Source: an uncultured Sphingobacteriales bacterium (lineage in GTDB: Bacteria > Bacteroidota > Bacteroidia > Chitinophagales > Chitinophagaceae). From it: a DNA stretch of 11,856 bases. This document shows, one piece after another, positions 1 through 6,852 of the stretch. The notes beneath the pieces are model-generated. The model made no database searches and was not told the DNA's origin. It saw nothing but the letters and a program-made list of their open reading frames with translations. The translations under genes and the position numbers were made by a program. The DNA is taken from assembly GCA_946479435.1 (NCBI GenBank), contig CAMLFX010000092.1, positions 1-11,856 of the forward strand. Direction: 5' to 3'. How positions within the stretch are numbered: position 1 is the first letter of the stretch; each line of letters starts with the position of its first letter.

Positions 1-1
1 C

Positions 2-127
2 TTCTTTTGCCGCAAAGAGTGGCAACTGGAACAAAAAATAAAAATACCCGTACGTATACGGGTAGGTAGTATAGAGCAATGCAATTACCTGGAACAAAAG
101 CCGGGATATACATTGCAGGTAAAATAA
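2..127 (+). CDS. C-terminal end of an unidentified protein (truncated by the window)
   Basis: Reading from base 2 the frame is open for 41 codons to a TAA at 125-127. The translation is protein-like, with balanced composition (for example RKEWQLEQKIKIPVRIRVGS followed by IEQCNYLEQKPGY). The gene ends 13 bases before the stop of the convergent receiver-like gene, which is normal packing for two real genes. The peptide is basic and rich in beta-formers, and the tetrapeptide LEQK occurs twice, encoded by near-identical bases at 26-37 and 89-100. No catalytic motif is visible and I do not recognise the family. The start lies upstream of the window. The coding assignment rests on the open frame, residue composition and context. 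Confidence 0.6.
   Translation, partial: FFCRKEWQLEQKIKIPVRIRVGSIEQCNYLEQKPGYTLQVK
33..64 (-). terminator. Probable intrinsic terminator of the receiver-like gene
   Basis: Bases 45-52 and 57-64 form a perfect 8-bp stem (TACCCGTA/TACGGGTA) with a 4-base loop. On the minus strand the stem is followed by a T-rich tract (complement of 33-44: five T, one A, six T). It lies about 77 bases beyond the stop codon at 141, so it would end the minus-strand transcript. It sits inside the last codons of the convergent plus-strand gene. In the plus direction no T-tract follows. Confidence 0.55.
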
Positions 128-140
128 GTTCTTTTATTTA

Positions 141-560
141 TCAGGCCCTGAACGAATAGGTAGGAAAAGCTATGTTGCGCGATATGTACCTGGGCTTTGA
201 GCTAAGGTTTACATCTGCATGCAATGCAACCTTGATAGCATCAATTATGTTGTCGCATATTACCTTACGATTACGGTTGTGGTTAAGGTTCACCATATAC
301 ATGTCATCTTCAAGCAGAGTATATATAACCGGCGTACGTGATTTACTGCTAAACTGCAGCAGGTTGTGGTATAGTTGTGCGCTTTGTGCGTCAGGGTCTT
401 GCGGGTTAAGATACACAACATCGGGGTTGATCTCTCCCAGCAATGCTTCTGCATTATCATGAGGGCAAGTATATACAAGAAAGCCGTGTTCTTTTAGCAC
501 TTCAGCTTCAAGTGCCATGTTTTCCAAATCGTTGCCGGTCATCAAAACTTTTATGCGCAT
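141..560 (-). CDS. Receiver-like (CheY-fold) protein without the phospho-acceptor aspartate
   Basis: 139 residues, ATG at 560. The order of elements matches a response-regulator receiver domain. It has a first strand RIKVLMTGND, an alpha-1 segment ending in LKEHGFLVYTC (like the EEGYEVYTA stretch of receivers), strand 3 at NPDVVYLNPQD (residues 45-55), and strand 4 at TPVIYTL (76-82). Where a canonical receiver has the phosphorylated Asp at the end of strand 3, this protein has Asn52. The acidic pair after strand 1 is reduced to Asn10-Asp11, and the usual Lys after strand 5 is not obvious. It has no output domain; the last ~25 residues are a basic tail. If the fold is right, it is probably a phosphorylation-independent pseudo-receiver binding a partner protein. 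No kinase is nearby. The fold call comes from pattern only; a small alpha/beta protein of another family is possible. Confidence 0.65.
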   Translation of the reverse strand: MRIKVLMTGNDLENMALEAEVLKEHGFLVYTCPHDNAEALLGEINPDVVYLNPQDPDAQSAQLYHNLLQFSSKSRTPVIYTLLEDDMYMVNLNHNRNRKVICDNIIDAIKVALHADVNLSSKPRYISRNIAFPTYSFRA

Positions 561-577
561 AGCCAGATATTTTAAAT

Positions 578-733
578 TTATTTATGCAATGTCACAATAC
601 CCGAAACAAGTTCTTTATATATATACAGCTTGGTACCTGCAGATTGTATTAATTGCTGCGTTGTCTCACGCTCCACATCAAAAAAATACTTCATGGTAAA
701 TGTTACAAATGGTAGTAGGTATTTGTTGCTCAT
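578..733 (-). CDS. Possible small protein upstream of the receiver-like gene
   Basis: An ATG at 731-733 opens 51 codons ending at TAA 578-580. The peptide begins MSNKYLLPFVTFTMKYFFDV and continues with ERETTQQLIQSAGTKLYIY, ending in TLHK. A shorter version could start at the internal ATG (692-694; 38 residues). The stop is 17 bases upstream of the receiver-like gene's ATG on the same strand, so the two could be co-transcribed. The frame is open for a further 12 codons upstream to a TGA, and those codons also read as plausible protein (SDLDKEIELKV). That may mean the true start is non-ATG or that this is the remnant of a longer gene. No family recognised. Against it: it is short, with no clear ribosome binding site. 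Confidence 0.35.
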   Translation of the reverse strand: MSNKYLLPFVTFTMKYFFDVERETTQQLIQSAGTKLYIYKELVSGIVTLHK

Positions 734-981
734 AACTTTTAGTTCTATCTCTTTATCTAAATCGCTCTTTCAAAACATATAAATAAAAGACCATGCCACA
801 TATCAGTTAAGTTGGCCAAATGTGGATAAATGACATAAGAATAACATAAGCACATAATCTTACAGGGTATGATTTTAGTAATTAACTTTACCTACAAAGG
901 TGATACGCGTTGTATATCCATGTGGGTAGTACAACAACCCTATTAAAACACAACAGGGACCTAAGTTTCATCTTTATTACT
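734..981. other. Divergent intergenic region, AT-rich, probably holding promoters for both sides
   Basis: Between the minus-strand small ORF/receiver unit and the plus-strand CorC-like gene. The sequence is AT-rich with no RNA gene or strong hairpin. A weak Bacteroidota -7-like box on the plus strand (TAACTTTA, within 884-893) lies about 90 bases before the CorC ATG but has no convincing -33 partner. If the small ORF 578-733 is not real, the non-coding stretch extends down to 561. Confidence 0.4.
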
Positions 982-2292
982 ATGGGAGCCGATATTATAC
1001 TTACAATATTCCTTGTCTTACTCAATGGATTCTTTGTAGCCGCCGAATTTGCTATCGTAAAAGTGCGGTCATCTCAAATCGAAGTACAGGTAGATAGAAA
1101 TAAAGGTCTTGCAAATGCAGCACGCAGCATTGTTAATAACCTCGATGCGTACCTGGCCGCCACGCAATTGGGTATTACATTAGCCAGCCTTGGGCTTGGT
1201 TGGGTAGGTGAAGAAGTGATGTCGAAGATGATGCTAGGGTTGTTCTCTTCATTAAATCTTGACCTTTCAGAAAGCGCCGCCCATAAAATAGCTATACCCA
1301 TTGCTTTTGCCACCATTACCATCATGCACATTGTATTTGGTGAATTGGCTCCAAAATCTATTGCTATACGCTACCCTGCCAATACTACATTCGCTGTTGC
1401 CTGGCCTCTGCGCATCTTTTACTTTGTGTTCCGCCCGTTCATCTGGATGCTGAATGGATTAGCCAATGTAATACTGAAGATCTTTGGCATAAAGCCCATA
1501 CATGGCGCCGAGATACACTCTGAAGAAGAGCTGAAGATGATCATTACCGAAAGCCAGGAAGGCGGGGCCATTGAGCAAACAGAACGCGAACTGATACAGA
1601 ATGTATTTGATTTTGATGACCGCCGTGTTTGGGATATTCAAACCTTGCGCAAGAATATAACTGCATTACCTGCCGGTATGTCTTTAAAGAACGCTATTGA
1701 TTTCGCTATTAAAGAAGGCTACTCACGATACCCTGTTTTCCAGGATACGATTGATGACATGAAAGGTGTTATCTATACCAAAGACCTTATGAAGGCGATG
1801 GTTTCCACCAATCCTCCTGAAAGTATTACCTCGCTGATACGCAAACCTTGTTTTGTAACCGAGAACAAGAAGATAAAAGATCTGCTGAAAGAACTTCAGT
1901 CGAAGCGTATGCAAATGGCTATAGTTACTAATGAAATAGGTGAAGTATCGGGAATAGTAACAATGGAAGACATATTGGAAGAACTGGTAGGTGAAATACA
2001 GGATGAATATGACAATGAAAAGCCTTATGTTGAAAAAACAGGCAGGGATACTTACCTGGTAAGTGCCCACCACAAACTGTCTGATATTAATAAATACCTG
2101 CCTTACCGTTTTGAAGAGAGCGAACACTACGAAACACTTTCGGGCTACATAGCCGATGTTCACCCTCAGGAGCTTCGGGAGCATGACCGCATGAAACTCG
2201 ACCGTTACGAAATGACCGTTCTTAAGATGTACCGTAACTCAGCCGAACTTGTTGAGTTGAAAGTAGCACAAGAAGAAGAGGACGAAGACTAA
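982..2292 (+). CDS. CorC/HlyC-family membrane protein (CNNM/DUF21 + CBS pair + CorC_HlyC)
   Basis: 436 residues from the ATG at 982. The frame is open to a TTG at 910, but the extra 24 residues do not look like family sequence, whereas MGADIILTIFLVLLNGFFVA is the normal first helix. Residues 1-170 form the DUF21/CNNM membrane domain, with the conserved NGFFVAAEFA near the start and the FGELAPKS motif at 119-126. Residues ~200-340 are a CBS pair, ending in the hallmark VTMEDILEELVGEI (326-339). Residues ~350-430 are the CorC_HlyC domain, followed by an acidic tail. Relatives are linked to Mg2+/Co2+ efflux or resistance and are often annotated as hemolysins, although toxin activity is not established for most. 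The usual MTPR signature before the CBS pair reads QTLR here (220-223). Convergent with the cytochrome gene; substrate not determinable from sequence. Confidence 0.93.
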   Translation: MGADIILTIFLVLLNGFFVAAEFAIVKVRSSQIEVQVDRNKGLANAARSIVNNLDAYLAATQLGITLASLGLGWVGEEVMSKMMLGLFSSLNLDLSESAAHKIAIPIAFATITIMHIVFGELAPKSIAIRYPANTTFAVAWPLRIFYFVFRPFIWMLNGLANVILKIFGIKPIHGAEIHSEEELKMIITESQEGGAIEQTERELIQNVFDFDDRRVWDIQTLRKNITALPAGMSLKNAIDFAIKEGYSRYPVFQDTIDDMKGVIYTKDLMKAMVSTNPPESITSLIRKPCFVTENKKIKDLLKELQSKRMQMAIVTNEIGEVSGIVTMEDILEELVGEIQDEYDNEKPYVEKTGRDTYLVSAHHKLSDINKYLPYRFEESEHYETLSGYIADVHPQELREHDRMKLDRYEMTVLKMYRNSAELVELKVAQEEEDED

Positions 2293-2319
2293 AAAAGCCG
2301 CAACACAACGCTGCGGCTT
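2291..2319 (-). terminator. Intrinsic terminator between convergent genes
   Basis: AAGCCGCA at 2295-2302 pairs with TGCGGCTT at 2312-2319 (8 bp, GC-rich core, 9-base loop). On the minus strand the stem runs directly into a T-run (complement of the A-run 2291-2296), a classic rho-independent terminator about 20 bases after the cytochrome gene's stop. On the plus strand the hairpin starts right after the CorC stop but is followed only by TATTAG, so it would terminate that transcript less well. It may still stabilise its 3' end. Confidence 0.75.
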
Positions 2320-2339
2320 ATATTAGAAGGCTGTTGTTA

Positions 2340-3332
2340 CTATTTGCTGGCTAGCTGAGCCTTAGGTGTAAACTTCTCTACCTTGTTGCTGATAGGCTTA
2401 ATGGTCTTCAGGTATTGATAGATAGAAGAGAGGTCAGCTTCAGTCATTCTGCCATACATGGTCCAGGGCATTATGGTATTGAAATCAGTCATTGCCAGTT
2501 CCGGTGAATGGTAGTTTGAATCGGTATAGGTATTGAAACGGCGGATGAACGTTTCCTTATCCCATGCACCAATACCTGTGGGGTCAAATGTAATGTTTGG
2601 TGTACGCAACATACCCGATGGCATATTGAACTCACGCCCACCACCAAATTCAGTACCGGCAACAAGCTTCATCTTATCATCAACCTTTGTATGGCATTCT
2701 ACGCAACCAGCCATCGTAACCAGGTAACCTCCATAGGCTACACTATCGCTTGCAGCTGGTCTTGTACGCGGCTCACCCTTATGCGGTATGGTGTGCATAA
2801 TAATGCTGAAAGGAAAATCGGGCTCAGATTCAGGCACATCGCTCTTTACTTCCGGCAATGTTCTTATATAGGCTATGATAGAATAGATGTCATCAGTATC
2901 ACATAAGCCATAATAATGGTAAGGCATTACAGGAAATATAGCACTGCCATCTTTCTTTACACCGGTCGTTATAGCACGAAATATTTCGCCATCTGTCCAG
3001 TTCTTAAGATTGTAAGGTGTAATGTTGCGGGCATAAAATGTACCCGGAAAACCAAGGTTTTTATCGAATACATCGCCGCCTTTTCCTAATGTACCAGGTG
3101 TTAGTGGGCCTGAAAATTTAGTCCAGTCGCGCGTTGAGTGGCAATCCATACAAACAGCTACATTGTTAGCGAGGTATTCACCGCGCTGCACCCGCTGAGG
3201 TGTGGCTTGCACCTTTACATCTTTAGGTTCACCTACATTTGGTAAAGCATAGTTTACATAGCTTATACCACCAATTATGAGAATGATTAGCAATAAAACT
3301 ATCATCCCCAGCCATTTAAATACTTTTTTCAT
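2340..3332 (-). CDS. Membrane-anchored dihaem cytochrome c
   Basis: 330 residues with an uncleaved-looking N-terminal hydrophobic segment (residues ~8-22, after MKKVFKW), so probably anchored in the inner membrane and facing the periplasm. Two covalent haem c motifs are present: CMDCH at 61-65 and CVECH at 210-214. Each is followed by a plausible Met axial ligand in a matching context: FPVMPYHYYG (Met136) and NTIMPWTMYG (Met288). The protein is thus two tandem class-I-type cytochrome c domains of ~130-150 residues. Expected role: electron transfer between a periplasmic dehydrogenase or the quinol pool and a terminal acceptor. The partner cannot be named because no oxidase or dehydrogenase gene is adjacent. 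A recognisable promoter lies just upstream (3356-3386) and a terminator just downstream, so it looks monocistronic. Confidence 0.92.
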   Translation of the reverse strand: MKKVFKWLGMIVLLLIILIIGGISYVNYALPNVGEPKDVKVQATPQRVQRGEYLANNVAVCMDCHSTRDWTKFSGPLTPGTLGKGGDVFDKNLGFPGTFYARNITPYNLKNWTDGEIFRAITTGVKKDGSAIFPVMPYHYYGLCDTDDIYSIIAYIRTLPEVKSDVPESEPDFPFSIIMHTIPHKGEPRTRPAASDSVAYGGYLVTMAGCVECHTKVDDKMKLVAGTEFGGGREFNMPSGMLRTPNITFDPTGIGAWDKETFIRRFNTYTDSNYHSPELAMTDFNTIMPWTMYGRMTEADLSSIYQYLKTIKPISNKVEKFTPKAQLASK

Positions 3333-3355
3333 TTTAGTGTGTGTGATTTGTCATG

Positions 3356-3386
3356 CAAATGTAATAAGCATATTTCACACATGAAA
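3356..3386 (-). promoter_or_regulatory. Bacteroidota-type primary promoter for the cytochrome c gene
   Basis: On the minus strand TACATTTG (complement of 3356-3363) matches the -7 consensus TAnnTTTG exactly. TTTC (complement of 3383-3386) lies 19 bases upstream, one mismatch from the -33 TTTG. Predicted transcription start is around 3349-3352, giving a short 5' leader of roughly 20 bases before the ATG at 3332. Confidence 0.6.
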
Positions 3387-3426
3387 GAATAGATGCATAT
3401 TTAATTAAATCTTCATTTACGCCGTA

Positions 3427-3459
3427 TTTACAAAATATGTTCACATATTAATAGCTTTA
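3427..3459 (+). promoter_or_regulatory. Weak candidate promoter for the YhhQ-family gene
   Basis: TAGCTTTA at 3452-3459 is one base from TAnnTTTG, with TTTA at 3427-3430 as a poor -33 box at 21-base spacing. It would put the transcription start about 10 bases before the ATG at 3477. The match is marginal in an AT-rich region. No preQ1-riboswitch-like structure was recognised between 3387 and 3476. Confidence 0.3.
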
Positions 3460-3476
3460 CAACATAAAGTAATACA

Positions 3477-4256
3477 ATGATAAAAGCCATCTTTAATGAT
3501 AAACCCACCAGGTTATTCATCTTTATTGCTTCCTTTTTTGTAGCCAATGCATTGATAGCGGAATGTATAGGCGGCAAACTTTTCTCCCTTGAATTATTGT
3601 TCGGAATGGATCCTAAACCATTTTCCTTACTTGGGGAAGATGGGCTGACATATACCCTAACCTGCGGGGTATTATTATGGCCGCTGGAATTTGTAATGAC
3701 TGATATTGTGAACGAATATTACGGACCTAGGGCTGTAAGGCGAATATCTTATATAGCAGTAGCCTTGATCAGTTATGCTTTTCTTATGTTTTACCTGGCC
3801 ATACATGTACCCGCCGAGCAATCGTTTTGGGTTGGGAGCCAGAAAGATGCGGGTATACCGAATATGCAACTGGCATTTGAAGGTATTTTTGGCCAAGGCA
3901 TGTGGATAATAGCCGGTAGCCTTGTAGCCTTTTTACTTAGCCAGCTACTTGATGTTTGGGTATTTCACCGTATAAAAAAAGTAACCGGCGAGAAAAAGGT
4001 GTGGCTTCGCGCTACGGGTTCTACCCTTGTATCGCAATTTGTAGATAGTTTCGTGGTGCTTTTTATAGCGTTTAAAATAGGTAAGGATTGGTCATGGCAA
4101 CGGGTGTTAGCAATAAGCCTGGTTAATTACTCTTACAAAGCAACTATGGCTATTATACTAACACCCGTTATATATTTTGCTGAAAACCGTATTGAGGCTT
4201 TCCTGGGTAGCGATACCACTAAGCAGATGAAACAGGCTGCTATTGGTGAAGATTAG
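3477..4256 (+). CDS. yhhQ: Queuosine precursor transporter (YhhQ/VUT family)
   Basis: 259 residues, close to the usual family size (~220-260). It is a polytopic inner-membrane protein with about six hydrophobic segments. Family hallmarks are visible in order: TDIVNEYYG (75-83), a polar motif SQLLDVWVF (155-163) and STLVSQFVDS (182-191), followed by a late YKATMAIILTP helix (220-230). In Escherichia coli, YhhQ imports the 7-deazaguanine precursors preQ0/preQ1 used to make queuosine in the tRNA wobble position; the same role is inferred here. No queuosine biosynthesis gene is adjacent. Its TAG stop (4254-4256) overlaps the TAA of the convergent barrel gene (4253-4255), leaving no room for a terminator between the two. 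The ATG start agrees with the family N-terminus. Confidence 0.9.
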   Translation: MIKAIFNDKPTRLFIFIASFFVANALIAECIGGKLFSLELLFGMDPKPFSLLGEDGLTYTLTCGVLLWPLEFVMTDIVNEYYGPRAVRRISYIAVALISYAFLMFYLAIHVPAEQSFWVGSQKDAGIPNMQLAFEGIFGQGMWIIAGSLVAFLLSQLLDVWVFHRIKKVTGEKKVWLRATGSTLVSQFVDSFVVLFIAFKIGKDWSWQRVLAISLVNYSYKATMAIILTPVIYFAENRIEAFLGSDTTKQMKQAAIGED

Positions 4257-6265
4257 CGAGCCTTCATTGGCCTGTTCTTATTGCTGCTGAAACGATAACT
4301 CATATTGATCTGTATAGAAGGCATCTTATAGAGTTCTTTCGATATCAGCTTAGCCCCTGTTGTTTTAGCATTGTCCCAAACATTTTGGGTAAGGCGGACA
4401 TCTAACTGCATAGCAGGTGATAACTGGTATGCTGCACCTATCAAATAACCTATACTATACCTCGATTTAAAATCAGTGATCACGATTTGCGGAGCACCAT
4501 TTACATAGTTGATAGAACTTGATATTGATAGTGCTTCCTTCTTCTGCGCGGCCCATTCATTTGGATCTGCATTTATACCGAAGTTATATACCAGATTACC
4601 ACCGCCAAACAAGTTCAAACGTTTCAGCGAATATTTAATTGCTACCGGTAATTCTATACTACCAATTGTTGTATAATTAAAGTAACGCACTGTAGAATCG
4701 TATGTGTAAACAGTTTGGTTTGCGGTATTAGTGCCAGACTTCAAATTACTTAAATAAGAATCATCCATTATGCCGTCTTTTCTCAAGCGCTGAACATATT
4801 TCAGTTCAGTAAGTATTCCCCACTTATCGTTCAGGCTCAATGTACCTGTTGCCCCCAGTTGGAAACCATACAGACTGTTCTGGCTGGATAGCGATGTATT
4901 AGCACCTATTATTATCCCTGGATAGAAACGAACGGTACCCATGCGCATTTTGGCATTCTGAACCATTTCTGCAAAGCGATTCACTTTTTCGTAATGCGCT
5001 TGTTTGCCCGAGACCTTATAGTCGGCTAGTGGTACTAAATTTGTTTCGTTGTTAGCTTTTAAAGACATTGAAGCTGCAGGTACTATAGTATTATCAGCAG
5101 GTTTCTCTTCAACCTTCGCCAGCATTTCTTCTTTTTGCCATTCCACTTTACCTGTAGATATGGTATCCTTTTTCCAACCTGTAGCACGAGAGTATTTCTC
5201 TTTCGTCTCTATTTTATTGATAAGTATTTTCTCTTTTGCAGGTTGTTGGGGTTCCTGGCCTTGTTTGTTTGCTGTATTGGTATTAGCAGAAGCAACAATG
5301 CTACTGGTATTTGCACCTTTCGTGGCTGTAGTTGTACCAGGGGTTTCGGGAGTATTGGCCGTTCCGGTTTTACTATTTGCATTATTCAGCTTCGCGGTAC
5401 TTGCAGTAGGGGCATCAATTGTTGCTTGCTGTAATTGAGTTTTAACCGGCAACGATTTTGAAGTATTGGCACCGGAGCCAAAATTGCGTTGTTCTTTTAC
5501 AGACTGCTGGTTTGTGTTACTGCTTACAATTCCTTTTCCGGGATTGTTGCTGGTACCTTTGCCTGTATTTAAAGCAACAGTATTGTTACCTATGCCTAAC
5601 TTATTGTCTGCCTGCTTATTAAAAGATGATTTGCTGTTAACATCCAACTTACTTGCACCAGATGTTTTGGCTACTGATGACACACCAGATAATCCGTTTA
5701 CAGATTGATTACTCCTGATCTTATTATAGCTGTTGGGCTTGTTCTGCTCTGTTCCGTTAGTTCCGGTTGTAGCTATTGAACCACCGGTTTTATGGTTACC
5801 TGTATTTTGTTTTGTCTTTTTATTTCCCAGATTATTTACAGTTATGGTACCTGATGTATTTGATTTATTATTATTCACATCGGTATTTGCAACTATTTTC
5901 GTTGTTGACTTATCAGGAGTAGTGTTCGTGGTATTGTTAGATGATGTATTTATTTTATTTGCAGTGGCCATACCGCTACCCGTGCCATTTACGGCTTGTG
6001 AAACGGCTTGATTGGTATTATTATCGGCATTAAACCTGGTAGCTACCTGATAGCCGCCCATGCTCACAGTTGCCAGCAAGGCAAGCCCCGCCAGATAACC
6101 CATCATTCTGCGCCAGTTAAACGCTGCAGCAGGGGCCTGTGTTACAGGTAGCTCCTTATCCAGCAGCTCCCGCATCTGCAGCCAGGCGCCGGGGCGCTGC
6201 TTTTCCTCTCCGTTGGAGAGGCGCTGTTTCAGCAGGTCATCAATTTTTATCATGTTTTTATCCAT
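4253..6265 (-). CDS. Dual-membrane-spanning anti-sigma-like protein with C-terminal outer-membrane beta-barrel (Dma type)
   Basis: 670 residues, in four parts. (1) Residues 1-50: short charged cytoplasmic segment (IDDLLKQRL, then PGAWLQMRELLDKEL), suited to holding a sigma factor. (2) ~54-73: a single hydrophobic helix (MMGYLAGLALLATVSMGGY) with WRR just before it, giving a cytoplasmic N-terminus. (3) ~75-430: low-complexity linker rich in Asn, Thr, Ser, Gly and Lys, with almost no aromatics until ~350. (4) ~443-660: alternating amphipathic strands (RFYPGIIIGANTSL, KWGILTELKYVQRL, NYTTIGSIELPVAIKYSL) ending in PSIQINMSYRFS, as in PorT-like/OMP_b-brl_2 barrels. No Cys. The gene follows the ECF sigma gene by 11 bases. 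In Bacteroides, proteins of this design (Dma) act as anti-sigma factors spanning both membranes; that role is inferred here. Starts at 6265 and 6253 (Met5, preceded by GGATAA) are both possible. Confidence 0.8.
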   Translation of the reverse strand: MDKNMIKIDDLLKQRLSNGEEKQRPGAWLQMRELLDKELPVTQAPAAAFNWRRMMGYLAGLALLATVSMGGYQVATRFNADNNTNQAVSQAVNGTGSGMATANKINTSSNNTTNTTPDKSTTKIVANTDVNNNKSNTSGTITVNNLGNKKTKQNTGNHKTGGSIATTGTNGTEQNKPNSYNKIRSNQSVNGLSGVSSVAKTSGASKLDVNSKSSFNKQADNKLGIGNNTVALNTGKGTSNNPGKGIVSSNTNQQSVKEQRNFGSGANTSKSLPVKTQLQQATIDAPTASTAKLNNANSKTGTANTPETPGTTTATKGANTSSIVASANTNTANKQGQEPQQPAKEKILINKIETKEKYSRATGWKKDTISTGKVEWQKEEMLAKVEEKPADNTIVPAASMSLKANNETNLVPLADYKVSGKQAHYEKVNRFAEMVQNAKMRMGTVRFYPGIIIGANTSLSSQNSLYGFQLGATGTLSLNDKWGILTELKYVQRLRKDGIMDDSYLSNLKSGTNTANQTVYTYDSTVRYFNYTTIGSIELPVAIKYSLKRLNLFGGGNLVYNFGINADPNEWAAQKKEALSISSSINYVNGAPQIVITDFKSRYSIGYLIGAAYQLSPAMQLDVRLTQNVWDNAKTTGAKLISKELYKMPSIQINMSYRFSSNKNRPMKAR

Positions 6266-6276
6266 GTGGATAAAAT

Positions 6277-6852
6277 TTATTTTTTATAATGTAATTGTAG
6301 TTTCTCTATCTTATCTTTCAAAACCCGCCTTCCTTCAGAAAGGTGCCATTTTGAAGTACCCTCGCTTATGTTTAACATTTTTCCAATTTCCTTGTGCGAA
6401 AAACCTTCCATAACATACATGTTAAAAACGGCTCTTGTAGCACCGGGCAAGGCTTGCACTAATTCCAGTAATTGATTGTAATACAGCCTGTCAGCATGGT
6501 CCTTATGCACATACTGATCTTTTTCTATCAGTACTATCTTTTCAGAGTAACGTATATTTTGCTTTACATAGTCTGAAACGGCATGAAAAACAATTTTTCT
6601 TAGCCAACCTTCAAAAGAACCTTGAAATGTATATTGTTCTATTTTTTGAAATGCACGCAAAAAGCCGTTGTTCAATACTTCTTCTGCTTGCATTTCCTGA
6701 TCAATATACCGTCTTACAACCCCCATCATACGCGCATAAAATAACGTATATAACTTCTCCTGGGCGTTGCGTTCATTACGCATGCATCCATGTATGAGCT
6801 CTTCTAGCTCACTTGCTTGTCCAGGTACACTATATGCCAAAGCTATAGTCAA
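6277..6852 (-). CDS. ECF-type RNA polymerase sigma factor
   Basis: 191 residues as drawn. Region sigma-2 spans ~17-100: ELEELIHGCMRNERNAQEKLY, then EVLNNGFLRAFQKI (the -10 recognition helix area) and the GWLRKIVFHAVSDYVKQ stretch typical of ECF factors. Region sigma-4 spans ~125-187, with the helix-turn-helix FSHKEIGKMLNISEGTSKWH followed by RRVLK. There is no zinc-binding anti-sigma domain in the same protein; the partner is the next gene, 11 bases downstream. No in-frame ATG exists between the upstream stop (6898-6900) and sigma-2, and the first ATG (residue 24) would cut into sigma-2. I therefore place the start at TTG 6852, although TTG 6840 is possible. The pair is expected to be held inactive and released by an envelope signal. 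Confidence 0.9.
   Translation of the reverse strand: MTIALAYSVPGQASELEELIHGCMRNERNAQEKLYTLFYARMMGVVRRYIDQEMQAEEVLNNGFLRAFQKIEQYTFQGSFEGWLRKIVFHAVSDYVKQNIRYSEKIVLIEKDQYVHKDHADRLYYNQLLELVQALPGATRAVFNMYVMEGFSHKEIGKMLNISEGTSKWHLSEGRRVLKDKIEKLQLHYKK

Noticed and set aside
26..100. Direct repeat CTGGAACAAAA at 26-36 and 89-99
   Set aside because: Both copies are in frame within the partial plus-strand gene and encode LEQK. Two copies of a short coding string are not evidence of an array or att site.
517..699. Open frame of 60 codons on the plus strand
   Set aside because: It overlaps the start of the receiver-like gene and the small minus-strand ORF, whose translation looks more protein-like. No supporting motif.
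910..981. 24-residue N-terminal extension of the CorC-like protein from a TTG
   Set aside because: The extension is not hydrophobic or conserved-looking, and the ATG at 982 begins exactly at the family's first transmembrane helix.
3387..3476. Possible preQ1 riboswitch before the queuosine precursor transporter
   Set aside because: The region is AT-rich, with no recognisable preQ1 aptamer sequence or pseudoknot pattern. Only a weak promoter-like match is seen.
5049..6011. Three open frames on the plus strand (5049-5438, 5466-5708, 5733-6011) encoding hydrophobic peptides
   Set aside because: They lie antisense to the Asn/Thr-rich linker of the barrel protein. Reverse-complementing AAT/ACA-type codons gives Val/Leu/Phe-rich frames, so they are compositional shadows.
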